Shown here piece by piece: positions 32,410 through 47,390 of a DNA stretch of 64,000 nt. The DNA lies in contig JARWKL010000007.1 in NCBI GenBank assembly GCA_029961685.1, forward strand, positions 4,050,708 through 4,114,707. Direction: 5' to 3'. A model generated the notes under the pieces. It was not told the DNA's origin. It did no database searches and worked only from the letters and a program-made list of their open reading frames with translations. The position numbers and the translations under genes are program-made. The first letter of the stretch is position 1. The number at the start of each line of letters is the position of its first letter. The stretch comes from Aristolochia californica (Eukaryota; Streptophyta; Magnoliopsida; Piperales; Aristolochiaceae).

Positions 32410-34926
32410 TTCCACTTTCGGCAATATCAAACCAAGAGACGGTAATTTCTAAATTAATTGAAAATAAAAAGCAAACACGAACGACTCTAATTTCTAACTT
32501 CACAATTCTTAACAAAAAACTGTAAATCTCTTTTCGTTTCTTCTTGTGGGTATTCCTAACTCGTGGCGGAGAAGAGCAGCAGCGCAGTCAAGAACTCCCA
32601 CCCCCAGCAATAAAACCCAGAGACCACCGCAGAGCTCATCAAAATCCAGCAACACCGACGGCAAAAAACACAATTCTGGCAACTCCTCTCTCCTTCCATC
32701 ACGCACCTTTTCCGACTCTATAGATCATAACGACCCAGAACGAGAAGAATGGAACTATCAAAGAAATCCCCCGCTCGCAGGCGAGGAGGAAGCAGGAAGA
32801 GGGGGTGGAGGGCCGGCGATGCGTTTGAGAAAATTCGAGGGGGACTGGTACAAGAGGTGGAGAAATGGAAGAGGCGAATAGCCACGCGGAGCAGATTTGA
32901 GAGAACCGTCCGGGTCAATTTCACAAGAAGCTTCGCGCACGCCGACGGCTTGGAAAATGACACGTGGCGGATATCGGGATTACCTCTGTGGATTTCTCTA
33001 TTACCTAACACACTTGTCTTTTCGTCTTCCCCCGCTTTTGTTGCTTTCCTATTTTATTTTCTCGTATTTACCGGAGACGCAAGTACTTTCTCTCCCCGTG
33101 AGACGCACCTGAGATCTTTTCGCGTACTCCAGCGAAAGCCTCTTAGAAGCGTCACAGGCTAAAATCACGTCAGGGGTAAAATCGGGGCGTCCGAGTTTCC
33201 GCCGCTGAATTTCAAACCGACAAAATTGACTTTTCAGCTTTTCCGCCTCTCAACTGATTTTATCTGAAACCGAAAGGACGTCCAAACGTCGCCGGGAAAG
33301 AAAAAAACTAGAACGTGAGAAGAAGGGAGCCGAAGTTTCCAAAAAGGAGGGAAGGGAAGGAAAGGGTATTCGCCGTTCCGTTTGGTTTCGAACGAGAGGA
33401 TAATTGCCTCGTTTTTTCTCAAGCGTAATTTTCACGACTTTTCGTTCTTTTTGTTTATAGAAGAGTTGATCCAGATTTGTTTCTTTTTTCAAGTTTTACT
33501 GTCAAATCATAGCAATTTTCACGGAAAGAGATAAAACTTGATCTTCAAATGCTCAAAATGAATGTGGGTGATTGATTTAGAAGAGGAAATTATGCTTCAT
33601 ATGATCCAGCAATTCCCATCTAGAGAAATGAGTCTTGGCATGATTCAAAAGGAAGAGAGATGAGTAGTAAGGACGATTGCAGAGAAAGAGGTGGAAAATG
33701 AAAAACAACAAAACCTGGACTGGACTGAAGGTTAGGTTCCAGGAGTCTTCACGAGAAAAAGAAAATATGGGTGACGTATAAACATAGCATTCCTCCACGA
33801 GAAACACCTTCTGGTGTTGGAATGTCATCTAGAAGAAAAAGAAGATGAGTTTGAATACTCTATTTGTTGACGAAAGTCAGAAGAGGGTAAACCAGGAGTG
33901 ATCGTCACTAGTCGACTGTTTCTTTCATCACCAAGAAATCAGGACTAATAACGAACGACAAGAGCATTAAAGACCAGGACAAATTCTTCAGTTTGGTTAC
34001 ATTGCGTGCCTAACTGGGTGAGACTTCTACGGTTCTAGAGCTGAGATCACCAGCTTTGAATGTCTGTGAAAACGAACCATCTCTCTCTTCTTCCCAGAGC
34101 TTAAGACCTGCAGATGTTGACTGAATTGTAACTGAGAAAATTTGAATACGTTGGGATCAGAGAATGAAGAGTTATGTTTCCCTCGTCATTTCTTGAAGTA
34201 GAGGAAGGTTCAGTCTCTGGAAATTCCCTTGTAGTTGTTATCAGTATTTGTCTGCAACTTTAAAATTTGGTTCTTCCTCATTTACGAAGAAGCAGAAGAA
34301 GAGGATTTGATGCATCTGAATGCATTAAAACTACGTAACGAGTTCTTTTAAAATATCACTTAAACCCCCACGAAACTATTGAGCTGAAGTCTGCCCCCCC
34401 AAGTCTTACACAATCACAGACTTTCACGTGGAATTGAGACCCACAGTGTTAATGAAAGCTTAGACAGTTTCAGCCATTGAAACTGTCTCTTTTGATGTTA
34501 CTTGGAACTTGACATTTGGATTAGCATTCTACCAACTAAGTAGGGTATTGAATTGAAAGCTTTGACCCCAACAACTTCTGAAAGGTACAAAATAGAGCAA
34601 GACAGCCATATAAGTAAATTAGTTTAGTCATGGGATCATTTATGTAAGGGCCATGGGCAAGGCCAGTTCAATGTCTAAATCAAGTTTTCTTTTATTAATA
34701 TAAGGGTGTGTTTGCACCAATTGGAAACTGTAGAAAAATAAAACTTATTTGAGACTTTTTCCCCTATGTTGCAGGTTAGGATATTCCAATATAAAATGCT
34801 GAATAAAATATATCGAAAAGAGATATATTAGTGAAAATTAGTGAAAAAATAGGAGAAAGTAAAAAGTTCTTAAATTTTTATCTGTCATTATGTTTTCTTA
34901 AATTGATAGTAATTAAACCCTGTCAT
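32410..34926. other. heat factor 5' flank and spacer
   Basis: The region from 32410 to about 33200 is likely the 5' leader and promoter of the minus-strand heat factor; it is locally GC-rich. Short frames such as those near 32750-33160 have no recognised family. The remainder up to 34926 shows no gene and no transposon ends. Confidence 0.45.
32961..32966. promoter_or_regulatory. G-box / ABRE upstream of the heat factor
   Basis: CACGTG within ACACGTGGC, about 550 bp upstream of the heat factor ATG. ACACGTGGC is a strong ABRE-type bZIP site. Function is inferred from sequence and position only. Confidence 0.45.
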
Positions 34927-35527
34927 TAGGGGTGCATCGAGCCGAGCCTAAAATTGGAATATGAATATTTTGAACTCAAGCTCAACCTCGAGCTAAAATT
35001 GGAATCGAGTTTAGGCCCAAAAAATTTAACTGAGTTTGAAGCCAAGCTCGAGTTGGGTTTGAGCTCCAACCTATATTTAAAACTTAAAAAATAAAAATAA
35101 AATAAAAATAATATTATGATGACCTTGGTACCATTGAACTTCAAGGTATCATAGAGGAGTCCAAGACTATAGAGCATACTAATGTATAATTACCAGCTTA
35201 ATAGACCAATAAGAAAGAGCGAACACCTCTAACTATAGTGTTTATTCCAACCCAAAAGGGTTGAACGAATGATCATCTTTGAAGTTTGAGGTCTATCAAC
35301 TAACTAAAGAGGGAATTGATAAAAGCAATTAGTGTAAAAAGTATTTTTGTAACAAAATTAAATTAATGAATCGACTCACTAACTAACAAACCTAACTTGG
35401 AAAATCTCTAACTTGGCTTGTTATACTTAACGAGCCTTATTTTAAGTTTGAGCTCGTGCCAAGATCAAACAAAAACTGAAGTGAGCCGAGTTTTTTTACA
35501 AGCCGGTTTGTCTCGATGCTACCCCTA
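34927..35527. mobile_element. hAT-like short non-autonomous element (601 bp)
   Basis: The left end TAGGGGTGCATCGAGCCGAG and the right end, complementary to TAGGGGTAGCATCGAGAC, are inverted repeats related to the elements at 10943 and 13943. Subterminal AAGCTCGAG-type motifs are present (34970-35070). There is no coding capacity. The 8 bp on each side (CCTGTCAT and CCGGCTAC) do not match, so either the target duplication has decayed or one flank was lost. Confidence 0.65.
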
Positions 35528-35911
35528 CCGGCTACGATCAAGGCATTGCCTCCTTCAACAAATCCCTTCAAACCCAACTAAAAAGTTCCACTTCTTTTCC
35601 GCTCACTCCATAAATGCTTCCGAGATTAAAATTTCTAAAAAGAGAGCTAAAAATCAAACCCACCAAATTAAAAGAGCCCCAAGTCAGGAACGAGAAGCCC
35701 AATTGGAATTTGGGTTCGTCTCACTGGAAACCAGGAGACGAGAACGAAGGCCGACAGCTACGTAAGAAGAGTGCAGAATGTTGGACCTCTGAGACATACT
35801 GAATAGAATTGAAATGGAAGAGTCATGAGTAGTATCCAGAGGGAGTATTTATAACTGAAAAAGGTGGTATATCCAGAGACGACCTATGTATATATGGAGG
35901 GCCTTAAATCC

Positions 35912-35928
35912 TAAACCCTAAACCCTAA
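35912..35928. promoter_or_regulatory. double telobox (AAACCCTA motifs)
   Basis: TAAACCCTAAACCCTAA is two and a bit plant telomere-type units. Such teloboxes often occur in promoters or 5' leaders of translation-related genes. I see no such gene beside it, so a role is unproven. Confidence 0.4.
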
Positions 35929-36326
35929 TCAACCGCTAGTGATCCACCCACTCCCCACACAAATGGAACCCACCACTTCGATTCATCGATTACATTGACT
36001 GAAGTAACTCAAAGTGGCTTTTGTCTCCGAATCTATAAGAACACCAAAGATAAACTACAAGTAATAACTACAATTTATGCAAAGATGACAAAGAGAAATT
36101 AAACCTCTCCTGCATATTTATGACCTTCCACTAGAAGCAGCTGGAAAGTTTCAAATCACTCAGAACCATCACCTAGCCATGGGTTTGTTGTGTAAGGGTC
36201 AAATCAATGTACAAGAAACCACAATAAAAGAAAATGAATCAAAGAAATCCCATCTGAGACAATGCTTCATACTGTAATTGATTGACAACAATTCACTCTC
36301 TAAAATGCCAAAAACTGTATTCCAAC

Positions 36327-36328
36327 AT

Positions 36329-36380
<52 letters not shown>
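36327..36380. repeat. GA microsatellite
   Basis: A (GA)n run of about 25 units with one AAAG interruption near its start. Confidence 0.9.
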
Positions 36381-36381
<1 letters not shown>

Positions 36382-36719
36382 TATTAGAATGATACAATTG
36401 ACTCCTTTTGGTGATGCATATAACCAGATGGCTTGTTGGTCAGCGAAAATGTACCTGCCAAGAACACGCACCATGTCTCCTGCAAGCTCGTTGGTCAGCT
36501 GCTTTGGCTTTCACAAACCATCATGGCCAAAAATTTCCGTGTTACCAACTACGAATCTCACATCTTCTTCTTGAAAATACGTTATATCACAATCAGAAAA
36601 GGACTTGTCTCTGGGACTTCTTCAATTTGCTTTAACCACTCGATTGCCAATTTGAAAAGACACGGATACTGGACAGAATTGCATTTGTATCATTTGATTG
36701 CACTCATTTACAGCTTGCA

Positions 36720-39700
36720 TCAATCTTTCTCAGGAGCTTTTGAGTTCCCAAAAGGAACAACCTGAAAGCGGAACAGGAGAAATCAATATGAGATCTTCCT
36801 CCATGTACTTTACAGGTTGTAGCAAACGTCAGTTGACAATAGAAATCAATATGTATTACTTGATCATTGCTGGAAAAGTTAGCAGTGGTAGTCCTCACCC
36901 TTTCCTTCTTACTTTTGCTTTGATCTTGGTCTTCTTCACAGCAACAATTTTCATCCGCAAAGTTCTGATCCGACACCTCTGTAGAAATCCACACAGGTCA
37001 AGTGGGTTTAGCTGCAAGTGAGCTATAATTTGATATGAGATAAGCACTAACATTTTCATTTTTCATATGTGTGTATATGTTTGTTTTTTCAATTTCAGAT
37101 CCTTATTGTAACTTTAAAAAATCACAATGACAGGTACGAAATAATTAATTCAACCAATAATTAATTTCCATGACTGTGGACTCAATTGAGAAGTTTGGTT
37201 TGATTTGAAGAACATATTATGCTCTAGTAACTGAATCAGCACAATCCACAAGCTCAGTAATGTTTGGGTTGATGATTCAACCCTATCCCGTACCTGATTG
37301 AAGATCATAGGAAGCATTGCTCCTTCATCGGGTGGTAAGTTTTTTGGTGCAGTGGCCAACAGATTGTTTTAAAAAAAGATTATGTGACAATGTAAGTTAT
37401 TGATTAGACTAGAGCTTTTGATTGCCATGCCTTTCCCAGCCATGTCCAGAAAAGTTTAATTAAGAACTGGGCAAAATGCACATCCCTTCCCTAAGTGGTG
37501 GTTAGTCATCTACAAATTATAAGTTTGTAATTTGAAAAAATAACTGAAAAAAAATGATTCAACCATGGGCAAACAAATCTCTCTAGCATATTTAAGGCAT
37601 CATGATGACTACAGTAACATGTTGACTTTGCTCGCTGGAGAAGTCTTTGTTTAATATCCATAATGCACCTTCAACGAATATGAAATACAACTTCCCCTTA
37701 TCCAGGAAGAACGGTGAAGTAAAGATATATTCAATGCTCACAAAAAATGGCCTGTTCTAAGTTCAACTTAGTATGCCAGCATTGCCTAGTTCCAGTAAAT
37801 TGCACTGGACCATCATTGTCTACTCCCTTTCATGATGAATGAATGAAATCGCAGAGAACAGAGAACCACAAAATATATATATATATATATTACATACTAT
37901 ATTCTCTTCCACACAAGCTTTATTAAAAAAACAGAGGAAGGAAGAAAACTCAGGCTTAAGAGTCAAAGGCCAGTTACTTGGTGCAAAATGCTAATTGCAG
38001 AATATTTAGTGTCAAGTCAAATATTATTTGTCTCCACAACTTATCAAATAAATAATTGGGTCAATATGAACAGATTTTAGATACTGCTGACTGACAGGTC
38101 TCTAGAAAAGAGATTCAGTACAGTGGCTAATAATATATATAGGGATTATTAAAGTAAGGGGAGAGCTTTATTTTCTTTACAAGTGGTATACAGCACCAAA
38201 TCTCCTCCTGCTCAGGTGTGGATACCACCACGCCTTCTGAAATGGACTGAAGCAATACTCTCTCTACAATACAAACATAAAGCGTTTGTAGAGACAGTAA
38301 GCCCCACCTCCTTGTGCCCACTCAAGCATAACTTGCTTTTAAATTTGTGTTTGATTGCTACTCTTGTCTTTCTTCATGTTGTAGCTCTGAAGTTCGTACT
38401 TCATAATTTGCTTAGCTAATACTTGACCACTTGAGTGTGAACAAGCTCATCTAAAACACAACAGTATGAATAATTGAAACAGTCAGATGATAGTAGGAAG
38501 CAAGGACTGCCAATCAGAAAACAAGGACTGTCTCCTAACTGCATGTCAACAAAATATTTAGTTAACAGTAGCAAAAAGGGGTTATCTATTGATCACATAT
38601 CTCACTCCTCAAGTTTGGAAACTTCTCAAGTGTTTGAAGCCCATCACATCAACTTTGGGCAAATATACGGCAGTCATCTTTTATTTATTTGAAGTTAGAG
38701 CAATTATTTTCTCCAGCAGTTTCAAGAGAAATGCTAAAAGATATTGGGGTTCGGCGTTTGGATGTTGGCATCCATCATTTATAGATGCTTCGTATGTCAG
38801 AATGAAACAAAACATGATGAGTTAAGCAATTCTTATGAGAAAAAAATAGAATAAAAATCATTTTCTCATCTTCCTCTAGAATGGTCCTTTTATCACAGAA
38901 ATCTTTCTGTCATTGGCTTATGTCTCAATGTCCTAGAATCCTCTTAATGTCCTTTGTGTTATTGGCTGCAAAATAAACCTCCAATTAATTTCAGTGACTA
39001 CTTTACAACTATTTTCAACCTGGATATCAGTCCATCTCTATTTTGGTTGTGTCAAATTATATTTTTATTTTAACTGTAATAAATTTTTATAGAGTGTAAA
39101 ACGTTTATAGCATCAAGCTATATTGATAGACCGAACTATATAAGCGGAAATTTCTACATGCACTTGAAAAAATTAATATGTAGCTAGAAAATTTTAAAAC
39201 CTAATTATGAAGTGCCTGGTAATTGTGGATACGTTTTTCAGTTTTTCCCCAAACAAACTCATCAACAGATATCACATTTAATATGAAAACACAAACCTTA
39301 CAATTCATTGTCAAAATTTATGATATTAACAATCAAGAAGACAGTAAAGAGAGTCAAAATGATAAGAAAATTAGAAAGTGTTAGCTTACCAGTATCTTTG
39401 CTGACAAAGTTTAGATCATAATTTTTTGAGGCCAGCGTTGAACATTTTGGGATTTTCTGCTTTTTAACCAGCCACCTATTCTCTTGAAGATGTGGCAGTG
39501 CCTCTTCAGGCACTGTGGTACTGGAAGGTGGCCTGAAGTGTTGGACCCATGGGTTTGCCAATAGACTTCCATTTCTAGCATCACGTTGACTACAATCCTT
39601 TTCAAAATTGAGTTTCTCCCAGCAACCACTTCGAAGAACCTTAAACTGGCAGAGGGCATGGGAATAACACATTTATATAAAAATTGAACGAAAAGACAAA

Positions 39701-40823
39701 GATATGTAGGCTAAACGAACATTAGGTATGATGTCAGACCTGACCAGAAGAGAGAGACCTTTTGGAACTTGACTGGGAACAGGTAGGACCTTTTGGCTCT
39801 TTTCCTCTAGGATACCGACCAAGCGACTCCATCGAACCATACTCATGGTTGTATAGTTGATTGACAAAAGATGCTTCAATGAAATTGAGATACAAACTAT
39901 GTTTCTCATCTGTCCATTCTGAGCACGCGGACTCTGCAATTGGATGCTCCTGATAGGAAAATTTTCCGTTGTCAAAATTATAATACATTTTAGCTGAATT
40001 AAAACAGAAAGGAACAGAAAAAATTCAAACAAACAAAGGAATCAATTCACAAGACGTCAACCGAGTAATTAATCTTAGAGAAATAACTGTTTACTGACTC
40101 TGGTTCTTACGTGATTGAAAGGAAACTCGCCAAAAAAATCTAAGCATCAGATCAAAGGAAAAATCGAAAAGTTATCCTTTACGTTGAACAGAAATTTCCA
40201 ATTAAAAAAATATATTTAAAACAGGGAGAAAATAGACACCAGGATTCGCTTAAGATCTTGAAAAATACCCGAAACCTAACACCACCCAGAAGACAACGTT
40301 ATATTTCCTAAATATAGAGATAAACCACCGATTTAAACGAATGCACGGCAAAGCTCTCTCAGAAAGAAGCATTCCTTTTCAATTTCAATCAGTAATACCC
40401 AGAAGAAAAAAAAGAAAAAAACAAATCTGAACCATCAGTATCCGGCAAACTCTTATTAAATTTAACCAGCAGAAGAACAGAAAAACAACATATTATAGTT
40501 CTCTAGTAACTAAGCGAAAAGATATTCAAATAAGGAACGAAAGATTACAACAAGAATCAACAATGGATCCACAAAAATGACAAACTTGGAGCCAAAAGTA
40601 GACCAAATCACAATATTATTAAGCTCAGGGAGAGAAAATCATGAAACAAAGTTCAATCCATTTACCTCTACGCAATACATTAGAAATAAAAGAGAATACG
40701 TCCGAGAATTACCACTCCTGCGTTCTCTTTGGGTCCGAAAACATCCTTAGCATTATCGTCCGTAAGAACAGACATCTCTGCTCCAGAACTCATCCGATTC
40801 ACCGCTCCCGAACCGTCACTCAT
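36720..40823 (-). CDS. COR27-like: COR27/COR28-like cold- and clock-regulated protein, five exons, 245 residues
   Basis: COR27 and COR28 of Arabidopsis are small nuclear proteins, expressed in the evening and induced by cold, that adjust clock, flowering, freezing tolerance and light growth. Exons: 40823-40713, 39949-39740, 39645-39390, 36978-36860 and 36761-36720. All junctions are GT-AG, and the lengths total 738 nt, closing the frame at TGA. The family signature SEWTDEKHSLYLNFIEASFV is at about residues 47-66. FKVLRSGCWEKLNFEK (108-123) and LLANPWVQHF follow in exon 3, SDQNFADEN in exon 4, and VVPFG just before the end. There is no signal peptide, membrane segment or known enzyme domain. 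Intron 3 is 2.4 kb. The ATG at 40823 starts a short Ser/Gly-rich exon and is the first in frame. Identification rests on remembered family motifs; exon phase agreement supports the model. Confidence 0.85.
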
Positions 40824-40986
40824 TTCAAACGAAAGAATTCAGTACCACGAAACTCTCAAATCTCATTCGCCGAAGAGAGAGGAATATTCTCCGACTTCCT
40901 GCGTTCTTTTTCGGGGAAGAGAGGAGGGAATGGAAAAAGAGTGAAAAAGAGCAGAAGATGTGGGGCGTGTGGGGTCGGCCAGTGCC

Positions 40987-40992
40987 CACGTG
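40987..40992. promoter_or_regulatory. G-box upstream of the COR27-like gene
   Basis: CACGTG in CCCACGTGGT, about 165 bp upstream of the start codon. A second CACGTG (GCCACGTGGC) is at 41125-41130. G-boxes bind bZIP and bHLH factors of light, clock and ABA pathways. Confidence 0.55.
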
Positions 40993-41080
40993 GTATACTT
41001 TTACACATGTCAACACCGTCAGAGAGAGGACACGTCAGAGCGGCAGATAATATCTAAGCCACACTGCCTCATCCCAGGCC

Positions 41081-41108
41081 AGATATTTTGTAAGGAGAGA
41101 AAATATCT
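41081..41108. promoter_or_regulatory. pair of evening elements upstream of the COR27-like gene
   Basis: The exact evening element AAAATATCT is on the plus strand at 41100-41108 and on the minus strand at 41081-41089, about 260-285 bp upstream of the start codon. A related AATATCT is at 41049-41055. The evening element is bound by CCA1/LHY and RVE clock factors, and evening expression is characteristic of COR27/COR28. Confidence 0.7.
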
Positions 41109-41130
41109 CAACAAAAAGTGAGGCCACGTG

Positions 41131-42419
41131 GCGGCTTCGATATGGTCGGTGGGCTTGATGTGTGACCCGCAAGGCGGCCCAGACGGGTGCGACACTAGCC
41201 CGTGCCCGGCGGGCAGAGCTGTCGGACCGGAAATCAGGATTCCCGAGAGACTGCCCCGGGACGGGGGAACTAAACCGGATCTGGATGTATCGTGAACAAC
41301 TTTCAATTAAGGTACAGTTTTAATATTAAAATTAATTATTTCCAATGCATAATTATTATAGAAGAAAAGAACAACAAAATAAAATTTTAAATAATAAATA
41401 ATAATATTAGATGAGTAGTAAGTGACTTGTCCGGTTCTCCATACTGGAAACAGGAGCGAAAACAAACCACGGTCCATGATCGGTTCAAGAGAGGAATAGA
41501 ATTTGGGTCAACAATCGCATCCATTTTATTATGATTTGGTCCTCCTTTCTTTCATTATTACCAACAAATTATTATAACCCTGTTGAGGATTTTTAAATAC
41601 AAAATCAAATCCGGTGGGCCCATTTCATTATGCGCAGTGTTAGTCTTAATAGAAATTTAATTGGACCTGCCAGCACTCTAAGTGGATGGGCCTGAAGCTG
41701 AGATTTTTTTTCCCTATATTAATTGGGCAATAATTCGGTTTCTATCGGTTGCTATATATAGTATGTAACGCGATAAGACACCGATACGTATCAGCTAACT
41801 TGGATGCCCTAATTGCCACACTTAGGTGGTGGGCCCCCATGATAGACACCAATTGTCGTCTACTTCCCTTATTTGGATAACCACCCACCAGAAAAGCCCA
41901 CCAAATTCCCCTTCCTTCCACTTTCCTCTTCGCCCTTCACACCTTTACAGGGTGCCTGCCAGCCCACAGGCATCAGACCCACTTCCACCAATGACTGCCA
42001 GGCAGGTGTCCTGCCCCCCGCATCAGCCAATTATTACACAAAACGTGGCAGTTCGGTATGAGAGTCTGATGTCAGCAAATGATTTGTGGGGCCCACGGCA
42101 TCTGATGTTATTATTTCCAATTTTGACCAAAATAATGCAAAATGGAGGGAATTAGATAATTCATTAGATCAGATTCAGATCATTTCTCACTGATTATAAA
42201 AGGTGAGAAGAAATTACAATTTGAGAGAGAGAGAGAGAGAGAGAGGAAGAAGAAACACTTTTTTAAAAGGCGGCTTAAATGGTAAATAGAGATAACAATA
42301 GAGCAAATCAATGAGACAGGAAGATTTGCTGTTGATTCTTTCATCTTCTCCCCTCTTTGCTTTGCGTTGATTTGGTTGCAGTTAGATGAGGAAGTTTAAT
42401 GGAGGAATGACAGATGTCC
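41131..42419. other. spacer between the COR27-like promoter and CYP707A
   Basis: No gene was recognised. The part near 42419 is likely the 3' flank of the minus-strand CYP707A. A GA microsatellite of about 12 units is at 42220-42245. The rest is upstream sequence of the COR27-like gene. Confidence 0.45.
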
Positions 42420-44919
<2,500 letters not shown>

Positions 44920-45090
44920 CTTTCGGGGAAAAAAAAGAAATGAAGATGGAAGAAGAAAGACGCTTGTTTCGTGAAGTTTCTCCCTAATGCAATCCGTATA
45001 CGGCGAGGGCAGTGACAGCAGTGGGTGATGATCAGAATCAGAGAACCCGGTGTCTTGTCTTGTGGGTTTCGAGAGGGAGGCCTGGGGGGG

Positions 45091-45100
45091 TTTATATAGA
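45091..45100 (-). promoter_or_regulatory. probable TATA box of CYP707A
   Basis: On the minus strand the sequence reads TCTATATAAACC, about 175 bp upstream of the CYP707A start codon. That position would give a leader of roughly 140 nt. No other TATA-like site is closer. Confidence 0.6.
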
Positions 45101-45556
45101 TCTTCAGAACCTCACGAGACGAGAGATACCGAATAGACCCATCTCATGCTTGTTCTACGCTACGCCAACGCGTTGACCAACATAACTATATATTTACCCC
45201 CCTCGTAAATTCTTTCAAATCACAAACCGATAAAGACGATAATCCTAGAACTGGAATCCAGAATGAAAGAGCAAAGATGGAAGGGAGATCCTGTTACACA
45301 GAGATTACAGCAAAGAAAGAGCAGTAGGTGTGCACTTCAGTTAATGCAAGAGATAAGGCCTTCCCCATTACTTCCGGTGATGTCCTAATCAGAAATTATG
45401 CGTCAAACCAGTGTCAATCTTGCAGACCCAAAGAATCAGAGAATTGGTTTCAGTTCTACAGCCGCGGCCTGACCAGGCCAGTTTAGCGAAAAACAGGGTT
45501 CCGATGAGGAGTAATGAGAAGATCAGCGCCGCCGGGTGGGCTTTGTTTTTGGGCTT

Positions 45557-45624
45557 ACTTAAACACGAAATAGAAAAGCAAACTCTGATTACTTAAACAC
45601 GAAATAGAAAAGCAAACTCTGATT
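45557..45624. repeat. 34 bp perfect tandem duplication
   Basis: The unit starting ACTTAAACACGAAATAGAAA occurs at 45557-45590 and again at 45591-45624 without differences, which implies a recent event. It lies about 640 bp upstream of the CYP707A start codon. Confidence 0.9.
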
Positions 45625-47327
45625 TGTCTTGAGCGAGAGCGATTACTTTTAGAGATTCTTTTTGTTTCTCATCCCCATGGGCCATGACTCATCAAAACTG
45701 TCTTTTACTCGGACCTCATGATTAGAATCTTTGCAACGATCCAGATCAGCGAGATGGGTCCTCCTGAACGGTCAAGATCCCACTGCTGGACACATTTTTT
45801 ATTTATAAATTTGGAAGAAATTTGGGAAAAAGAGGAGAGAGAGGGGTAAGTTCGTCATTGAATAGGTGCTCGTATGACTGGTCCAAGTATGCTGGGACCC
45901 GGTTACTGTTTAATTACAGCGCATTTTCCGTCCCTGGCCCTTGGATCTTGGTTGGATGGCAGGTGTGGCTCGTCATGTCTAGGACACCTGTCACTTTCCC
46001 ACCTCTAAGTGGGTCCCACGTCGCTGGGTGTACGGAAAGAAGGTCGCGCGGGGAGCTTTTCTGAAGTGGGCCAGGTGGGCCCTCCTTTCTGTGGCGTGGA
46101 TTTCCGTTAGCCAACGTCAGGCGGAAGTCGAGCTCAGTCTAGCTTGCTAAACACGTGTCGAAATGTCCGTGGTCAATTCCGGAGAGTTCGGATACGAGAA
46201 CTCGAGAAGGAACGGAACGGCGTGCCGGGGTTTTCCCGAAGACCACAAGTTTCTTGTAATTACCCTTTTACCCTGAATCATGGATGGTGAGAAAAAAGGA
46301 GAAGACGACGTTAGTTTCCTCACCTGAATCTTCTCCACACTAATAAGTTTCTTCTTTTAGCTTCACACGTCGTTCCGTGAAATCATTGGTAAATTTCCTT
46401 ATAATCAACCAGTTCCAGTGAGAGATGCATCAAAAGTCACCACACGGATCCCTCTAGAGAGTAAGGAGGGTGCATTTACTCAAGAAAAACGATCTAGAAA
46501 GAATCCTGGAGAAGTCAGCCTCATTAACGAAACCTCCGAGCTGTAGTTCGTTGGCTTTTGGCAAAGAAGCTAGCCCCCTGCTGCAAGAGGAGGGAGAAAG
46601 AGTGAACCTACTTTCCTCTGTACTTTAATAGCTAATCTGTTGATTGTGCTAGTATAGTAAGCTTAACAGGGAAGCTCCTATAAATTAAATTTGGAGGTTT
46701 CCAGGCTTTGACGAAAACAAAAAGAAAAAGAAAAAAGCAGATGTGATTTGATCCAACATAGCCTCACTAATCACTCCTATATCGGGTTCTTCGGCATCCT
46801 CCATGAATGAATTTTCAGCAAAATCATTCATGTAAATGTCTGCACAAAAAGGACTTGTATCTTATTTCAGTTCTAATCAATGAAAGACAAAATAAGGATA
46901 AACAACTGTCTCCTTCCATTCTGGCTTCAGCTTTGACACGTGAAACAGTATTCTTTCACATGCACAATTCTACTTGTCCTCACTCCCTTCTGTACTCAAA
47001 TATCTCCCACTGAGTGGTCATCCGGTTTTTCCTTTTAATATATGATTGAATGATTCCAAACTTGTGGAGCTGAAGCTTTACTGTCCTGGGTTTTGTTTGG
47101 TTTAGACTTGTAACCAGAAGAGTGATCATTTGATCTGTAATGAACTTACGTTCATGCAGGGACAAGGCTTGCACAGAAGAATTATATCTATGAGAATAAC
47201 GTCGAACGACTGATCTAGGAATCTCAGAGAAAAAATCCGGTTGGCTTTTCCGATGGGCAACCACCTCACCCCCCTCCCCCCTCATACCCTACATCAGTAC
47301 CAAACGTACCCGACGATTCCTTTTGTA

Positions 47328-47330
<3 letters not shown>

Positions 47331-47390
<60 letters not shown>
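47331..47390. repeat. TC microsatellite
   Basis: A (TC)n run of about 25 units followed by TTTCTCTCTC. It lies in spacer. Confidence 0.92.

Larger units (their letters stand above)
35528..36719. other. spacer downstream of the COR27-like gene
   Basis: No confident gene. The part nearest 36719 is probably 3' untranslated sequence of the minus-strand COR27-like gene. It contains a GA microsatellite at 36327-36380 and a telobox at 35912-35928. Confidence 0.45.

Noticed and set aside
35418..35765. 115-residue open frame near the telobox
   Set aside because: It starts inside the 601 bp hAT-like element and crosses its end; no homology and no clear exon signals.
36199..36719. Minus-strand frame reading KPKQLTNELAGDMVRVLGRY as a possible exon
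   Set aside because: It lies after the TGA of the COR27-like gene, contains two stops and matches no family I know; best read as 3' untranslated sequence.
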